From positions 112,979 to 176,978 of IMG/VR virus record IMGVR_UViG_3300046804_002325: a DNA stretch of 64,000 nucleotides. One strand, given 5' to 3'. The stretch comes from a virus. Positions 35,592 through 44,599 of this stretch are shown here, in pieces. Each line of letters starts with the position of its first letter. The stretch's first letter is position 1. The translations under genes were made by a program, and so were the position numbers. The notes beneath the pieces were generated by a model, which was not told the origin of the DNA, did no database searches, and saw only the letters and a program-made list of their open reading frames with translations.

Positions 35592-36134
35592 TTAAGTTGT
35601 TGTTTCAGTTTGCCAGTATTGATAAGCAAATGTCACAGCGAATTCTTCGATTGTGTCATTTGAACCCCAATCCAAATCAATTGGTGCCAAATCAACAGGG
35701 AACAAACCTACAAACGTGTAACGCTTCAATTCATTTCCAGTTTTGCCGTACTGAATAACTTCAGCATCAACAGAATAACTGGATGGATTGATTGCGGCGC
35801 CATCACGAACATTACCTGCGTGACTGTTAACTGCGTTCATCCAAGATTCGATAGTATTTCTAATTGTAAAATCTTCATCGTTGATGACTGTAATTGTCCA
35901 GTCTGGGAATGTTCTGTTACCTGCGAACTTCAGTTCACGACCAAAGTATGGTACTGAAACCATACCTACGGTTGAACCTGGTAGTTGTGCAGCTTTAGCC
36001 ATAAAAGTTGCCTTTTGGCTAGCAGCAACACCGTTTGCAACTAATGCTGGGAATGTTAGAGAGACTTGAAACAGATTGGGACGGGCACCGTCACCAACCA
36101 TGTTCGCTCTAAATTCTGCTACGTTAAATGCCAT
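35592..36134 (-). CDS. 19: Tail tube protein gp19
   Basis: A 180-residue tail tube monomer (T4 gp19 163). The start AFNVAEFRANMVGDGARPNLFQVSL, the middle PGSTVGMVSVPYFGRELKFAGNRTFPDWTITVINDEDF and the C-terminal FVGLFPVDLAPIDLDWGSNDTIEEFAVTFAYQYW follow the family. Hexameric rings of gp19 form the tube inside the gp18 sheath. A second gp19-family protein is encoded at 28635-29144. Confidence 0.96.
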   Translation of the reverse strand: MAFNVAEFRANMVGDGARPNLFQVSLTFPALVANGVAASQKATFMAKAAQLPGSTVGMVSVPYFGRELKFAGNRTFPDWTITVINDEDFTIRNTIESWMNAVNSHAGNVRDGAAINPSSYSVDAEVIQYGKTGNELKRYTFVGLFPVDLAPIDLDWGSNDTIEEFAVTFAYQYWQTETTT

Positions 36135-36155
36135 TGTAATCTCCTAGTTATGATT

Positions 36156-36163
36156 TATTTATT
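36156..36163 (-). promoter_or_regulatory. Possible late promoter of gp19
   Basis: AATAAATA on the minus strand, one base from the late consensus, 22 bases upstream of the gp19 ATG at the gp18 stop. Confidence 0.4.
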
Positions 36164-37844
36164 AAGCCACACCAACGATGGTATTGAAGTCTACACCAGT
36201 TCCAACAGCAACAAAGTTCAATTGGATGAAGTTGACTGAACGAGAAGGCTTAATATAAATGTCACCAACAAATTGGTTGGAATCTATAACTTGTGCTGTG
36301 TTATTGGTTGTATCGCATACCACTTTGAAATCTGTGATACCACGGCGACCTTGAACATCACGCAAGAATGGAGTAACAGTAGAAACAAACTGAGCACGAG
36401 TGAACTCATCGTTTTGTTCAAACAATGAATACTTAGCGGATGTTGCAATTGCCTTTTCCAATACCAAGAATAGTCTACGGACATTAATACGGTCAAATGC
36501 AGATGGTTTGTTTGTCAATGTCTTGTCGCCAAACAATACGATACCTTGACCTGGGAATGATACAACAGGGTTAACACCTGCGGCATACAATGTGTCACGC
36601 TGAGTTTTGTTTGGATTCCATGCCAACTTGATGGCGTTTTTAATTTGACCACGACTTAGACCAGCTGGTGAGAACCATGGGTCACGAACTGTGTCTGTGT
36701 AAACACATAGACCAGCAATGTCACCGTTCAATGGAATCCAACGGTATACATTGTTGTACTTGTCGTATTGATATTTGTAACCAGAATCTGCAACTGCGTA
36801 TGTAGAAGTTGTAGCCAAAGCAGTCAACCAAGAAGCAATGCTTGTTGTTTCGCTGCCTGCGTTATTAACAACTGCTGTAGATGGAGGAGATACAAAAGCA
36901 ACACAATCTGCACGAGAAGCAGCAATTGTTGTGATAATATAGTTTTGTACATTTGAACCATGACCACCAGACAACAATAAAGAGATATCAATAGTTTCTT
37001 TGTTGTTAAACAAATCGTATGCGGATTCTACATTACCTTCTGTTGGTGAGGCATCAATACCACCTGCAAGAGAAATTAATTCTACTGCTGGTAATGTTGT
37101 AAATGCTGTTGAAGATGTTAATCCCCATGTAACAACTTGTGTTGCATAATCTGGTGGATCCATCGCATAAACATATTTTGAGTTATTGAATATAACTTGT
37201 TTCCAGTAATTTGAAACACCATTGATAACTGCGTCAGAAGCTTTTGAAATAAAAGGAAATGTTTCTAATACAGTACCTGCTGTACCTGTAAACAAACCAT
37301 TTTCATCAATAACAACAACGTGCATTTCGTCTGCTGAACCGCCAGCTGTACTAATTTGTGTTGATGTTCCTGGAGCAGATGTGAAATAAGATTTGTATGC
37401 CCATGATGCAAATTGTGTTGAATTGTCACAAACAGCAACTTGCAATGAGTTACCTAATGCACCTGGGTAACGAGCAACAAAGGCGCCATAAGTACCACTA
37501 TTATTTCTGTTTAAGTAAGATGCTTCAAAAACATCTTTATTTTTAATTAAAACTGTGGTTGAACCTGTTGCATTTTTTGAAGTAGAACCTACTGCACGAA
37601 CAATATTCAAATTGTTACCATATGCCAAGAAGTTGGCAGCAGTAAAGAATGATGTTGCTGTGTTAGAATCTGGTTTACCAAAACGACTTACTAAAGTAAT
37701 TTCATTATCAACTTGTGTAATTGTGTCTGCTGGGCCCCACTTGAATGCCCCTGCATATGCGCCAGCTGTAGTTAGGACAGAAGGGACAACGGTAGTTTGG
37801 TCAACTTCTGAAACGTTTACGCCTGGAGAGATTTGAAACGCCAT
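36162..37844 (-). CDS. 18: Tail sheath protein gp18
   Basis: A 560-residue contractile tail sheath subunit (T4 gp18 659). Conserved elements include the start FQISPGVNVSEVDQTTVVPSVLTTAGAYAGAFKWGPADT, FISKASDAVINGVSNYWKQVIF, RDPWFSPAGLSRGQIKNAIKLAWNP, FGDKTLTNKPSAFDRINVRRLF and GDIYIKPSRSVNFIQLNFVAVGTGVDF. Its order between gp17 and gp19 is that of T4. Confidence 0.97.
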   Translation of the reverse strand: MAFQISPGVNVSEVDQTTVVPSVLTTAGAYAGAFKWGPADTITQVDNEITLVSRFGKPDSNTATSFFTAANFLAYGNNLNIVRAVGSTSKNATGSTTVLIKNKDVFEASYLNRNNSGTYGAFVARYPGALGNSLQVAVCDNSTQFASWAYKSYFTSAPGTSTQISTAGGSADEMHVVVIDENGLFTGTAGTVLETFPFISKASDAVINGVSNYWKQVIFNNSKYVYAMDPPDYATQVVTWGLTSSTAFTTLPAVELISLAGGIDASPTEGNVESAYDLFNNKETIDISLLLSGGHGSNVQNYIITTIAASRADCVAFVSPPSTAVVNNAGSETTSIASWLTALATTSTYAVADSGYKYQYDKYNNVYRWIPLNGDIAGLCVYTDTVRDPWFSPAGLSRGQIKNAIKLAWNPNKTQRDTLYAAGVNPVVSFPGQGIVLFGDKTLTNKPSAFDRINVRRLFLVLEKAIATSAKYSLFEQNDEFTRAQFVSTVTPFLRDVQGRRGITDFKVVCDTTNNTAQVIDSNQFVGDIYIKPSRSVNFIQLNFVAVGTGVDFNTIVGVA

Positions 37845-37896
37845 TTTTTTCTCCTTGAATTATTATGTGTTCTTCTGGTAGTTTATACCATAGAGA

Positions 37897-37904
37897 TATT
37901 TATG
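37897..37904 (-). promoter_or_regulatory. Possible late promoter of gp18
   Basis: CATAAATA (minus strand), one base from consensus, 53 bases before the gp18 ATG in the 71-base gap to gp17. Confidence 0.45.
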
Positions 37905-37915
37905 AAAGGCTGGAT

Positions 37916-39619
37916 TTACAACCTGTCTAACATTTTTCTAGTGAAAGATGCATAGGTTTCACCACCATTTGCAACTTCCCACAAATCACCGTCAAGTATT
38001 TCAAAGTCATGTTCCAAACCATCTTCAATGATTGGTGCAGGAAGAACCTCATCGTCCATTTGGTTCATAGTCTCCAATTGGATTTGTTTACGAATATCGT
38101 GATTAACAATTTCTTTGAAATACTGTTGTGTTGTTACCCATCCAAAAATAACCAGTGACATTACCAAATCATCGTTGGCACCTAAGGCCGCCGCAAATGA
38201 ATTCTTTTGTTGTTCAAATGTGGTCAATTCTGAGTATGTATCAAAGTCACAGATGGTTAATTTGTCACCTTCAATCAAAGTCTTTAGGTTAGAACAACCA
38301 ATTGCCTTAACTTGAGGCGACATTTTCAGTCCCATTTGTATACCACGGGCAAAACCGGCAGACAGTTGTTGAGGTTTCTTATTGCCTGTGTATACTTTCC
38401 ATAGGTTCTCATACTCAAAGTCTGCATGTAACGAGTCTGCCACCTGTGGATTGTTGTTGATTTCTACCAAAATATACGCATCGTTGTAATATCTGGCTGC
38501 GTTGTAGATGACGGTAGGGAAAAGAATAGGTGTGATTGACGAACTGGCATAAGTTGCCACTTGTTTGTATGGTGTTTGTGAGATATCAATAACTTGAAAT
38601 GCAGAACAGTCCAAGTTTTTACCTTCAGACACATCAACACATATACAATACAAGTGGTCTGATTTTGCACCATCGGTTTCTTTGACTGGATGTTCATAGA
38701 TTTTCATCAAGTCGTGTGTCGCCACAGGATCACGATATGCGATTGTCTGTAACTTGTAACCAGAAACCAGAGTATTGGATGAACCCAAGAACTCGGTTTC
38801 AAATTCTTGTCTAAACTGGCGTTCGCTTGTGTTACGGATTGTTTCTTCTTTCCATGCCTCATCACGACCTGGTACCATAGACCAGTGAATTTCAAAGGTC
38901 CTATAGTTGTTCTTTTTGTGAATGGCATCCATCCACAACTTGTAAAACAGATTCATACCGTTCGGTGTAGACACGATAATAATCTTGGAAGTTTTACCAG
39001 ATGAAATAACAGGGTATACTGAGTTGAAGAATTCTTCAGCAATGTTGTTTGGAACGAACGCAAATTCGTCCAAGAATACCAAGTTAAATGAACCACCACG
39101 AACTGCGGATGATGAGGTAGAAGCTGCAACAATCTTAGAACCGTTCTCTAGTTCCACATTACCCTTGTTCCATACCACAATACCTTGTTGTAACCACATA
39201 GGTAAGTTTTCATACGCAAGTTGATATTTACCAAGAATGTCACGAGCTAGTGAACCCTTGTTAGCAAGAACGGCAACGTTTTGTTGGTCTGTGAATAATG
39301 TCAACCAAAGAAGGTATGCAACTGAGGTGGTAGTCTTACCAACCTGACGAGGACATTTGGTGATTGAGAATCTGTTTTCATGGTAGGTGCGAATCATTTC
39401 CTTTTGAAAAGGCCACATCTTAAACTTCATCAGACCCACATCAACGTTAACAATCGTTACATAGTTCTCTGCAAAGTATACTGGATCATTTGCACATCTT
39501 TTATATTCTTCAATTGTTTCTTTGGTCCATTCGACCTTGACGCCAACTTTTTTTAATAAAGGGTTATCTCTATATGAATCCTTGGCGTCTAAAGTATAAT
39601 CGTCATCATCATCAATCAT
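37916..39619 (-). CDS. 17: Large terminase subunit gp17
   Basis: A 567-residue packaging motor and headful nuclease (T4 gp17 610). The ATPase has ITKCPRQVGKTTTSVAYLL (Walker A, about residue 87) and LVFLDEFAFVPNN (Walker B, about residue 182), followed by the SGKTSKIIIVSTPNGMNLFYKLWMDA motif III region. The nuclease part begins with CVDVSEGKNLDCSAFQVI (acidic metal site, about residue 330) and later ANDDLVMSLVIFGW. It overlaps gp16 by one base. Confidence 0.97.
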   Translation of the reverse strand: MIDDDDDYTLDAKDSYRDNPLLKKVGVKVEWTKETIEEYKRCANDPVYFAENYVTIVNVDVGLMKFKMWPFQKEMIRTYHENRFSITKCPRQVGKTTTSVAYLLWLTLFTDQQNVAVLANKGSLARDILGKYQLAYENLPMWLQQGIVVWNKGNVELENGSKIVAASTSSSAVRGGSFNLVFLDEFAFVPNNIAEEFFNSVYPVISSGKTSKIIIVSTPNGMNLFYKLWMDAIHKKNNYRTFEIHWSMVPGRDEAWKEETIRNTSERQFRQEFETEFLGSSNTLVSGYKLQTIAYRDPVATHDLMKIYEHPVKETDGAKSDHLYCICVDVSEGKNLDCSAFQVIDISQTPYKQVATYASSSITPILFPTVIYNAARYYNDAYILVEINNNPQVADSLHADFEYENLWKVYTGNKKPQQLSAGFARGIQMGLKMSPQVKAIGCSNLKTLIEGDKLTICDFDTYSELTTFEQQKNSFAAALGANDDLVMSLVIFGWVTTQQYFKEIVNHDIRKQIQLETMNQMDDEVLPAPIIEDGLEHDFEILDGDLWEVANGGETYASFTRKMLDRL

Positions 39620-40035
39620 TATTTACCTTTGAGTAACTTGTTCAACTCTGCGGTGGAACCATTAAAGATAACAGCTTTATCAATTCGTGTATCACCATTT
39701 TGTTGTTTGCCGTCCATGGTACGCATTTGTTTTTGTACTGCCAGAAGTTCTTTGTTGGCATCTACCACATTCTTTAATAAAGTGGCATAAACTTCAAATG
39801 CTCTTGGGTGTTGACCTGCACTGGCAATTTGACGCAATTCTTCCATTGCATCTTTGCCATTATCTATTAAATCTTGTAAGTTGGACTTGGTTTGTTCATA
39901 GGCATCTGCCAGGTCGTTCTTTAGGTCTGGACCATCCACCGGTGTGTTATTGATAACCGGTAGCAATGGTTTTGATTCCTGTTCAACAGGAGTTACATCA
40001 AAAAGTTTTTCCATGTTTTTGTCAAATGTATTCAT
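39619..40035 (-). CDS. 16: Small terminase subunit gp16
   Basis: A 138-residue helical protein (T4 gp16 164) that recognises DNA and regulates gp17. Its central helices (DLADAYEQTKSNLQDLIDNG, ELRQIASAGQHPRAFEVYATL) and the C-terminal basic end fit the family of cyanophage-type gp16. It lies directly before gp17 with a one-base overlap. Confidence 0.85.
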   Translation of the reverse strand: MNTFDKNMEKLFDVTPVEQESKPLLPVINNTPVDGPDLKNDLADAYEQTKSNLQDLIDNGKDAMEELRQIASAGQHPRAFEVYATLLKNVVDANKELLAVQKQMRTMDGKQQNGDTRIDKAVIFNGSTAELNKLLKGK

Positions 40036-40046
40036 GTTGTTTAAGA

Positions 40047-41027
40047 TTAATTATACTCGGTTATTGTTGTGTTGGCTGTCCAAGGCGATGCAGCGTTTGC
40101 ATTTAATGGATCAGGAACAATATCAATTGTAACTCTTTGTGATGGTTCTACATTATAAGATGTAAATCTGTAATTTGCATTTGTCGTGTAACCATATATT
40201 GGTTGCGATGAAATGAAATTACCATCTATGTTCACAAGACTTAATTTATTGTTTGACCAACCGGTTACTTTTGCTGATGCGGTTGAATTTGTAGAACTAA
40301 ACCCTTGATACACCAACTCGCCTATCTTATAGTCACCAGTTCCTGTTGTGGGATTCATTGAGAATCTAACTTCATCTTCACTGGTAATTTGTTCTAATAT
40401 ATTAGTGATAGAATTTTTAATAACATTTGTATCTGTTACTGGACCATAAACAAAACCTTTAACGGTAAAATTTAATGTCCAAATAATTAATCTAGGATCA
40501 GATTCTCTGTTGCCTTCATATTGAGTGTCATGTGTTGCACTATTGAGAATAACAGGAACTTCTTTTACGATTCCCATTTCTGGAATCAAATTCAGTTTGA
40601 TTGTATAGTCTGGTGTGAAGTATGGTAAAATGTGTTCAATGACTTGTGTACCATCTTCAATATTTCTGATATACAAATATAGGTTGAAATCAAAATTGTA
40701 TGGAACAGGAGTATATTGACCTTTTACACCAGTGGCTGTTTGTGCATAGTTTCTGATGTTTGTGTTTTGTTTTCTTGAAGGATCATATGTTAGACCCATC
40801 ATTTCAAAAGACAACCTAGGTAAAGTCATTTGAACTTTTTTATCTAGATTATAATCTTCTTCCAGACGCAAAACATAGTGTTCTTTAGGTGCATATGTGA
40901 TAGGCACCAAAAATCTTTCCGATTCGGTATTGTCTGGGTTATATCTAACCATGGTAATTTCGTTGAATAGGTTACCAAAACCTACAACCATTTTACGAAT
41001 GATTCGATTATAAAATACGTTTGCCAT
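40047..41027 (-). CDS. 15: Tail sheath stabilizer/terminator gp15
   Basis: A 326-residue protein (T4 gp15 272) that caps the tail tube and sheath before head joining. The conserved start YNRIIRKMVVGFGNLFNEITM, PITYAPKEHYVLRLEED and QMTLPRLSFEMMGLTYDPSRKQN are typical. Longer than T4 by about 50 residues at the C-terminus, where KVTGWSNNKLSLVNIDGNF repeats a motif also seen in the neighbouring gp14. Confidence 0.93.
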   Translation of the reverse strand: MANVFYNRIIRKMVVGFGNLFNEITMVRYNPDNTESERFLVPITYAPKEHYVLRLEEDYNLDKKVQMTLPRLSFEMMGLTYDPSRKQNTNIRNYAQTATGVKGQYTPVPYNFDFNLYLYIRNIEDGTQVIEHILPYFTPDYTIKLNLIPEMGIVKEVPVILNSATHDTQYEGNRESDPRLIIWTLNFTVKGFVYGPVTDTNVIKNSITNILEQITSEDEVRFSMNPTTGTGDYKIGELVYQGFSSTNSTASAKVTGWSNNKLSLVNIDGNFISSQPIYGYTTNANYRFTSYNVEPSQRVTIDIVPDPLNANAASPWTANTTITEYN

Positions 41028-41911
41028 TAAATTTCACCAAAAGGATTAGTTTCACTAAAGTCTATAATAGAATTTGCTTGTTGTTCTATATACAGATTGT
41101 CATATTTTTCATTGTGTAATTCTACATCTAATGGATCATATGATGACAATCTGAATCGTGCATTACTTGTTGCGCCAATTACCAAATTATTGGCTGCAAA
41201 TTCACCAGAAATGTTTGTGATTGAAAGAACTCTTGTGTCTGCAACCCATTCTGATACTGTACCAAAAGCTGTTGCGTTTGCAAGTGTTAAATCGGATGAA
41301 TGATATACTATTTCTTTGTATTCATAGTTGCCGATACCACCCGAACGCATTTGCATGTCGATGGTATAAGCAGAATTGTCCACAATCATGTCGATATCTG
41401 GTACACCAGTGTCGATAACTTCCTGTGAATACTTGAATTTCTCCATTTCGATTTCGTAGAAGAATGGTATCTTACGACCTAATGTGAAGAAGTCTTTTGT
41501 TTGATTCACAAACTTAATCTCAAACAATTCACCAGTACCATTTAGAAATGGAACATAAATCAAATCACCTTCACGAGGTCTTGTGAATGTATTTTGTGGT
41601 ACTCTTTGGGAGAATGAACGCTTAGAAATAATAACATTAACATTGTTTTTAATTTCTAGGCCAAATTTGGAGAAGAATTCTCTTTCACCACTATACTCTA
41701 AAGCACTAGACAAATAGAATTCAATTGGAAATGCCGATTGGAATTTCTTAACTGGATCTTCACCATACAACAAATCTCTGGCAGTATCATTGTCATTAGG
41801 AAGATAGAAGGCGTCAGAACCCATAATCTTAATTGATTCTACAATTAAGTCTTCCACAACCCTCTGCTCATTGAGAGCGTTGTAATTATTGAAGTATACA
41901 CTTGTTGCCAT
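41027..41911 (-). CDS. 14: Neck protein gp14
   Basis: A 294-residue neck protein (T4 gp14 256). The segments NEQRVVEDLIVESIKIMGSDAFYLP and TFTRPREGDLIYVPFLNGTGELFEIKFV are the recognisable gp14 core. A region NATAFGTVSEWVADTRVLSI with GEFAANNLVIGATSNARFRL resembles the insert in gp15, suggesting a shared add-on domain. It overlaps gp15 by one base. Confidence 0.92.
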   Translation of the reverse strand: MATSVYFNNYNALNEQRVVEDLIVESIKIMGSDAFYLPNDNDTARDLLYGEDPVKKFQSAFPIEFYLSSALEYSGEREFFSKFGLEIKNNVNVIISKRSFSQRVPQNTFTRPREGDLIYVPFLNGTGELFEIKFVNQTKDFFTLGRKIPFFYEIEMEKFKYSQEVIDTGVPDIDMIVDNSAYTIDMQMRSGGIGNYEYKEIVYHSSDLTLANATAFGTVSEWVADTRVLSITNISGEFAANNLVIGATSNARFRLSSYDPLDVELHNEKYDNLYIEQQANSIIDFSETNPFGEI

Positions 41912-41912
41912 G

Positions 41913-42686
41913 TTAATTCATATACCAGTCTAACATACCACCATAGTTTTTTTCCATGTCAGCTTCTAAAGTTTTCTTTTCTTCTTCCGCTTCGTCATAG
42001 ATTTTGTCGCCATTTAGAACGACACCACCAGGCAATTGTATACCACCAAACTTTTTAAGGTTGGAACCCCATTGTTTCTTAATCAATGCGGTTGCATATT
42101 CTTTTAACCAACGGTCATTCCAAACTTGGCCATAAGTTTCTGGATCCAATGTTGCATAACATTCTGCAACAACTGTGGTGCCAACTGGTGCCTGAGATTG
42201 ACCCCACGCCCAATCAATCATCAGTCTTTGCATGTGACGATTGAAACGAATTGGTACTTCACCTGTGAACATTAGTTCCAGAGAACGCAAGTGTTGTTGA
42301 GTTAGTGTATAGTTGATGTATGATGCGGATGTGAAATCATACAATTCGTTTAGACGCAACTGGTATCTCAAATCAAACATATTGATTGAGGATTGTGAAT
42401 CTTGAATTGGGAAAATGCGTGTAACACCAGTAATTTCTAGTGTGTTGTTTGCACGGTCTTGTGCCTGAGTCAGGTCCAAATAACGGTTGTCTATATCCGT
42501 TTGGTCTATTTTTTTGATGTAATAAACTTTTTGTAGACCGTCAAAATGGTAATCGTGCCAATACTGTAAAGCATCGTCAATACGGTCTTCTATCTGGTCA
42601 TCATCAACGTTGATATCTATGACTGGGAAACCTAGACGTTTTAGGCAATAATTCTTGAAGGCGGCTCTATCTGTGATTGTAGCCAT
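41913..42686 (-). CDS. 13: Neck protein gp13
   Basis: A 257-residue neck/connector protein (T4 gp13 309). The start FKNYCLKRLGFPVIDINVDDDQIEDRIDDALQYWHDYHFDG and the later RHMQRLMIDWAWGQSQAPVG, VWNDRWLKEYATALIKKQWG and NKIYDEAEEE-like C-terminus fit gp13. With gp14 it joins the head to the tail. A perfect late promoter lies 24 bases upstream. Confidence 0.93.
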   Translation of the reverse strand: MATITDRAAFKNYCLKRLGFPVIDINVDDDQIEDRIDDALQYWHDYHFDGLQKVYYIKKIDQTDIDNRYLDLTQAQDRANNTLEITGVTRIFPIQDSQSSINMFDLRYQLRLNELYDFTSASYINYTLTQQHLRSLELMFTGEVPIRFNRHMQRLMIDWAWGQSQAPVGTTVVAECYATLDPETYGQVWNDRWLKEYATALIKKQWGSNLKKFGGIQLPGGVVLNGDKIYDEAEEEKKTLEADMEKNYGGMLDWYMN

Positions 42687-42709
42687 TACTAAAACTCCTT
42701 ATAATAAGG

Positions 42710-42717
42710 TATTTATA
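42710..42717 (-). promoter_or_regulatory. T4-type late promoter for gp13-gp19
   Basis: Exact TATAAATA (minus strand) 24 bases upstream of the gp13 ATG, which also has AAGGAG. It separates the morphogenesis block from the accessory block at 42.7-47.6 kb. Confidence 0.75.
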
Positions 42718-42961
42718 TTCGACCCCATCCTATGCCATTCCACACTCTTTCGTGACACCAGTAGATAAACGGTTTTACAACCATTTCTGTGGCACCTATA
42801 CTCAGACTAACTATCCATTCGCCAGTAAAAGCATAAGAAATTAACATCGTGGTAAATGTACCACAGAACCTGTAACTATATGCCTTTACAAAGCTTCTGG
42901 TTGCAGTTTCAGATTTATTTAAGGCCCATTGATTTACGAATTTTTGTAGCAGAGATTTCAT
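42713..42961 (-). CDS. DUF2061 small membrane protein
   Basis: An 82-residue protein starting MKSLLQKFVNQWALNKSETA at 42961 and overlapping the upstream kinase gene by 47 bases. The motif RSFVKAYSYRFCGTFTTMLISYAFTG followed by EMVVKPFIYWCHERVWNGIGWGR is the DUF2061 pattern: two transmembrane helices with a conserved HERVW. DUF2061 proteins often lie next to or are fused with APS kinase (CysC), and here the neighbour is CysC-like, which strengthens both calls. The function is unknown; transport or retention at the membrane is possible. Confidence 0.85.
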   Translation of the reverse strand: MKSLLQKFVNQWALNKSETATRSFVKAYSYRFCGTFTTMLISYAFTGEWIVSLSIGATEMVVKPFIYWCHERVWNGIGWGRI

Positions 42962-43709
42962 GTGTCTTATCATCAAATACCTCTTGTTCAATCTTATATC
43001 CCACATCACGTCCATAGGTAATGTTTACAATATTTGGCACAACCTGAATTTCATATTTTCCCTGGTAAATAGGGTCCAAGTCTCGTCTGATATATTGTTT
43101 GACCTGTTCGATTGCAAAAGGATTTGATCCTTGCCAACCTTGACAGTCTCTAATCTGTATTACGACCTGACCTGTCTTTTGAATTGCACGCTCAAACAAA
43201 GCACGGTGACCAGCATGCCATGGTTGCCAACGACCTAACATTTGTACCGTTTCTTTTTGCCAGTCAAATACTGGTCTACGGAAGTTTCCTAAGATGTGGT
43301 GTGCAATAAATTCACTCCATTTTTCACTGTTCTGTTCCGTGATTCTAAAATCATATACCTCTGGTGGAATAAAAGCCTTGTTGGTATCTTCAAATCTCCC
43401 CTTTTCGATAGTGTCAACCCACACAGTCCAGTCTGCTTTGAAGTTGTTACGCATTTCAACCAAAGGTGCCACAAAATCACAGATGACATAATCCATATCA
43501 GTCATGGAGTCTGCCAGTTCTCTCATGCGGTGACTTTGCCTGATTCTTCCTTCTGTACTGAAGTCCCAGTCATTATATTTTTTGCGTACATCATCAGCAT
43601 TCAACCAACCAACTTTCTTGTTGGCTGATTGTAAATGATCCAGTACATATTGTGCTAGGTATGTTTTACCAGAACCTGGCAATCCCATAATTAAAATTCG
43701 TTGTGTCAT
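42915..43709 (-). CDS. APS kinase-like domain fused to HxGH nucleotidyltransferase
   Basis: A 264-residue fusion. N-terminal domain (about 1-150): P-loop LIMGLPGSGKTYLAQYV, then the APS-kinase-like NADDVRKKYNDWDFSTEGRIRQSHRMREL (D-D-x-R and the FSTEGRIRQ loop), as in CysC, which turns APS into the sulfate donor PAPS. C-terminal domain (about 170-264): LGRWQPWHAGHRALFERA (HxGH) and ISATKIRKSM (ISxTxxR), the two signatures of cytidylyl-/adenylyltransferases such as NMNAT. ATP sulfurylase also uses an HxGH-like site, so the fusion could be a two-step PAPS maker, but this is inference. Kinase substrate unknown; a sulfotransferase lies two genes upstream. Confidence 0.82.
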   Translation of the reverse strand: MTQRILIMGLPGSGKTYLAQYVLDHLQSANKKVGWLNADDVRKKYNDWDFSTEGRIRQSHRMRELADSMTDMDYVICDFVAPLVEMRNNFKADWTVWVDTIEKGRFEDTNKAFIPPEVYDFRITEQNSEKWSEFIAHHILGNFRRPVFDWQKETVQMLGRWQPWHAGHRALFERAIQKTGQVVIQIRDCQGWQGSNPFAIEQVKQYIRRDLDPIYQGKYEIQVVPNIVNITYGRDVGYKIEQEVFDDKTHEISATKIRKSMGLK

Positions 43710-44599
43710 TTTTTCTCCATCATTTTGTCAATAAATTTATCCATATTAATATCGAAAGAATCATATACCACATTTGCTCTTTTAGGTATTTCAAAGGTGT
43801 CCGACTTTATTTCCACGGTATTCATCCAAACCACAAAATTGGGTGATAAGTAATCACGTGATGATAAACGTTCACATTTGAAATCTATAACCGTAAACTC
43901 TGTTGGTGCCAACACTGCCAACTTTTTCAATCGTTCGGCCTGTCTGTTTTCACCTTCTATGGATGTATCGGTATCGTTAAACATTTCGTTTATCGTTTCA
44001 CCATGTATATATGTGGCCTTCAGTCTGTCTGCTAATTTTTTACTGAAAGTGGTTTTTCCGGAACCTTTTTCACCCATAACTAAAATGGTATTTGATAGTG
44101 GTGTTGGATTTTCTGTTATATCAAACGACTGAATGATTGTTGGCTCACTGAAGGCATGAAACATCCATGGCCTATAAAATAATCCTTGACCTGGTTCCAT
44201 TAATATCTGTGTCTGGTATTCCCACTCAAAAAGATTATTGTAATTAAAATTATAATTTTGTAGAGCAGAAGTGACACCAGTTTTGTGGTAAAACATCGTA
44301 AAGATTGTTGGTTGAATTGCAACAACAAATTTCCACTCGGTGTAATTTGTGAAAGTATTGTATCTAATTCCTGTATTTGGCTTGTAAAAGTAACCGGATT
44401 CTTCACTGATTGTTACTTTTGTATTTAATACTTCACTGAATGTTTTGATTGCATCTGGTTGAATATAATTAAAACCTGTATTAACACTACCAAATTCAGT
44501 AGGTGCATACACTAAAGTATTTACTATTGAGTTCAATCCTTTAACTTGTTCTTCATTGTAAAAGTTTGATGTGTGAATAAAATTTAATACATTATACAT
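43706..44599 (-). CDS. Cupin/JmjC-like domain fused to APS kinase-like domain
   Basis: A 297-residue protein. The N-terminal part (about 1-165) is beta-rich, with TNYTEWKFVVAIQPTIFTMFYHK and LMEPGQGLFYRPWMFHAF, which look like strands and a ligand-binding loop of a cupin or 2OG-oxygenase fold, with a possible second His in FHAF; the HxD motif is not evident. The C-terminal part has a P-loop LVMGEKGSGKTTFSKKL and INEMFNDTDTSIEGENRQAERLKKLA, which parallels the loop of the next gene's kinase (ND-D-S-EG-RQ). It is thus a second APS-kinase-like protein. It overlaps both neighbours by 4-8 bases. Confidence 0.7.
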   Translation of the reverse strand: MYNVLNFIHTSNFYNEEQVKGLNSIVNTLVYAPTEFGSVNTGFNYIQPDAIKTFSEVLNTKVTISEESGYFYKPNTGIRYNTFTNYTEWKFVVAIQPTIFTMFYHKTGVTSALQNYNFNYNNLFEWEYQTQILMEPGQGLFYRPWMFHAFSEPTIIQSFDITENPTPLSNTILVMGEKGSGKTTFSKKLADRLKATYIHGETINEMFNDTDTSIEGENRQAERLKKLAVLAPTEFTVIDFKCERLSSRDYLSPNFVVWMNTVEIKSDTFEIPKRANVVYDSFDINMDKFIDKMMEKK

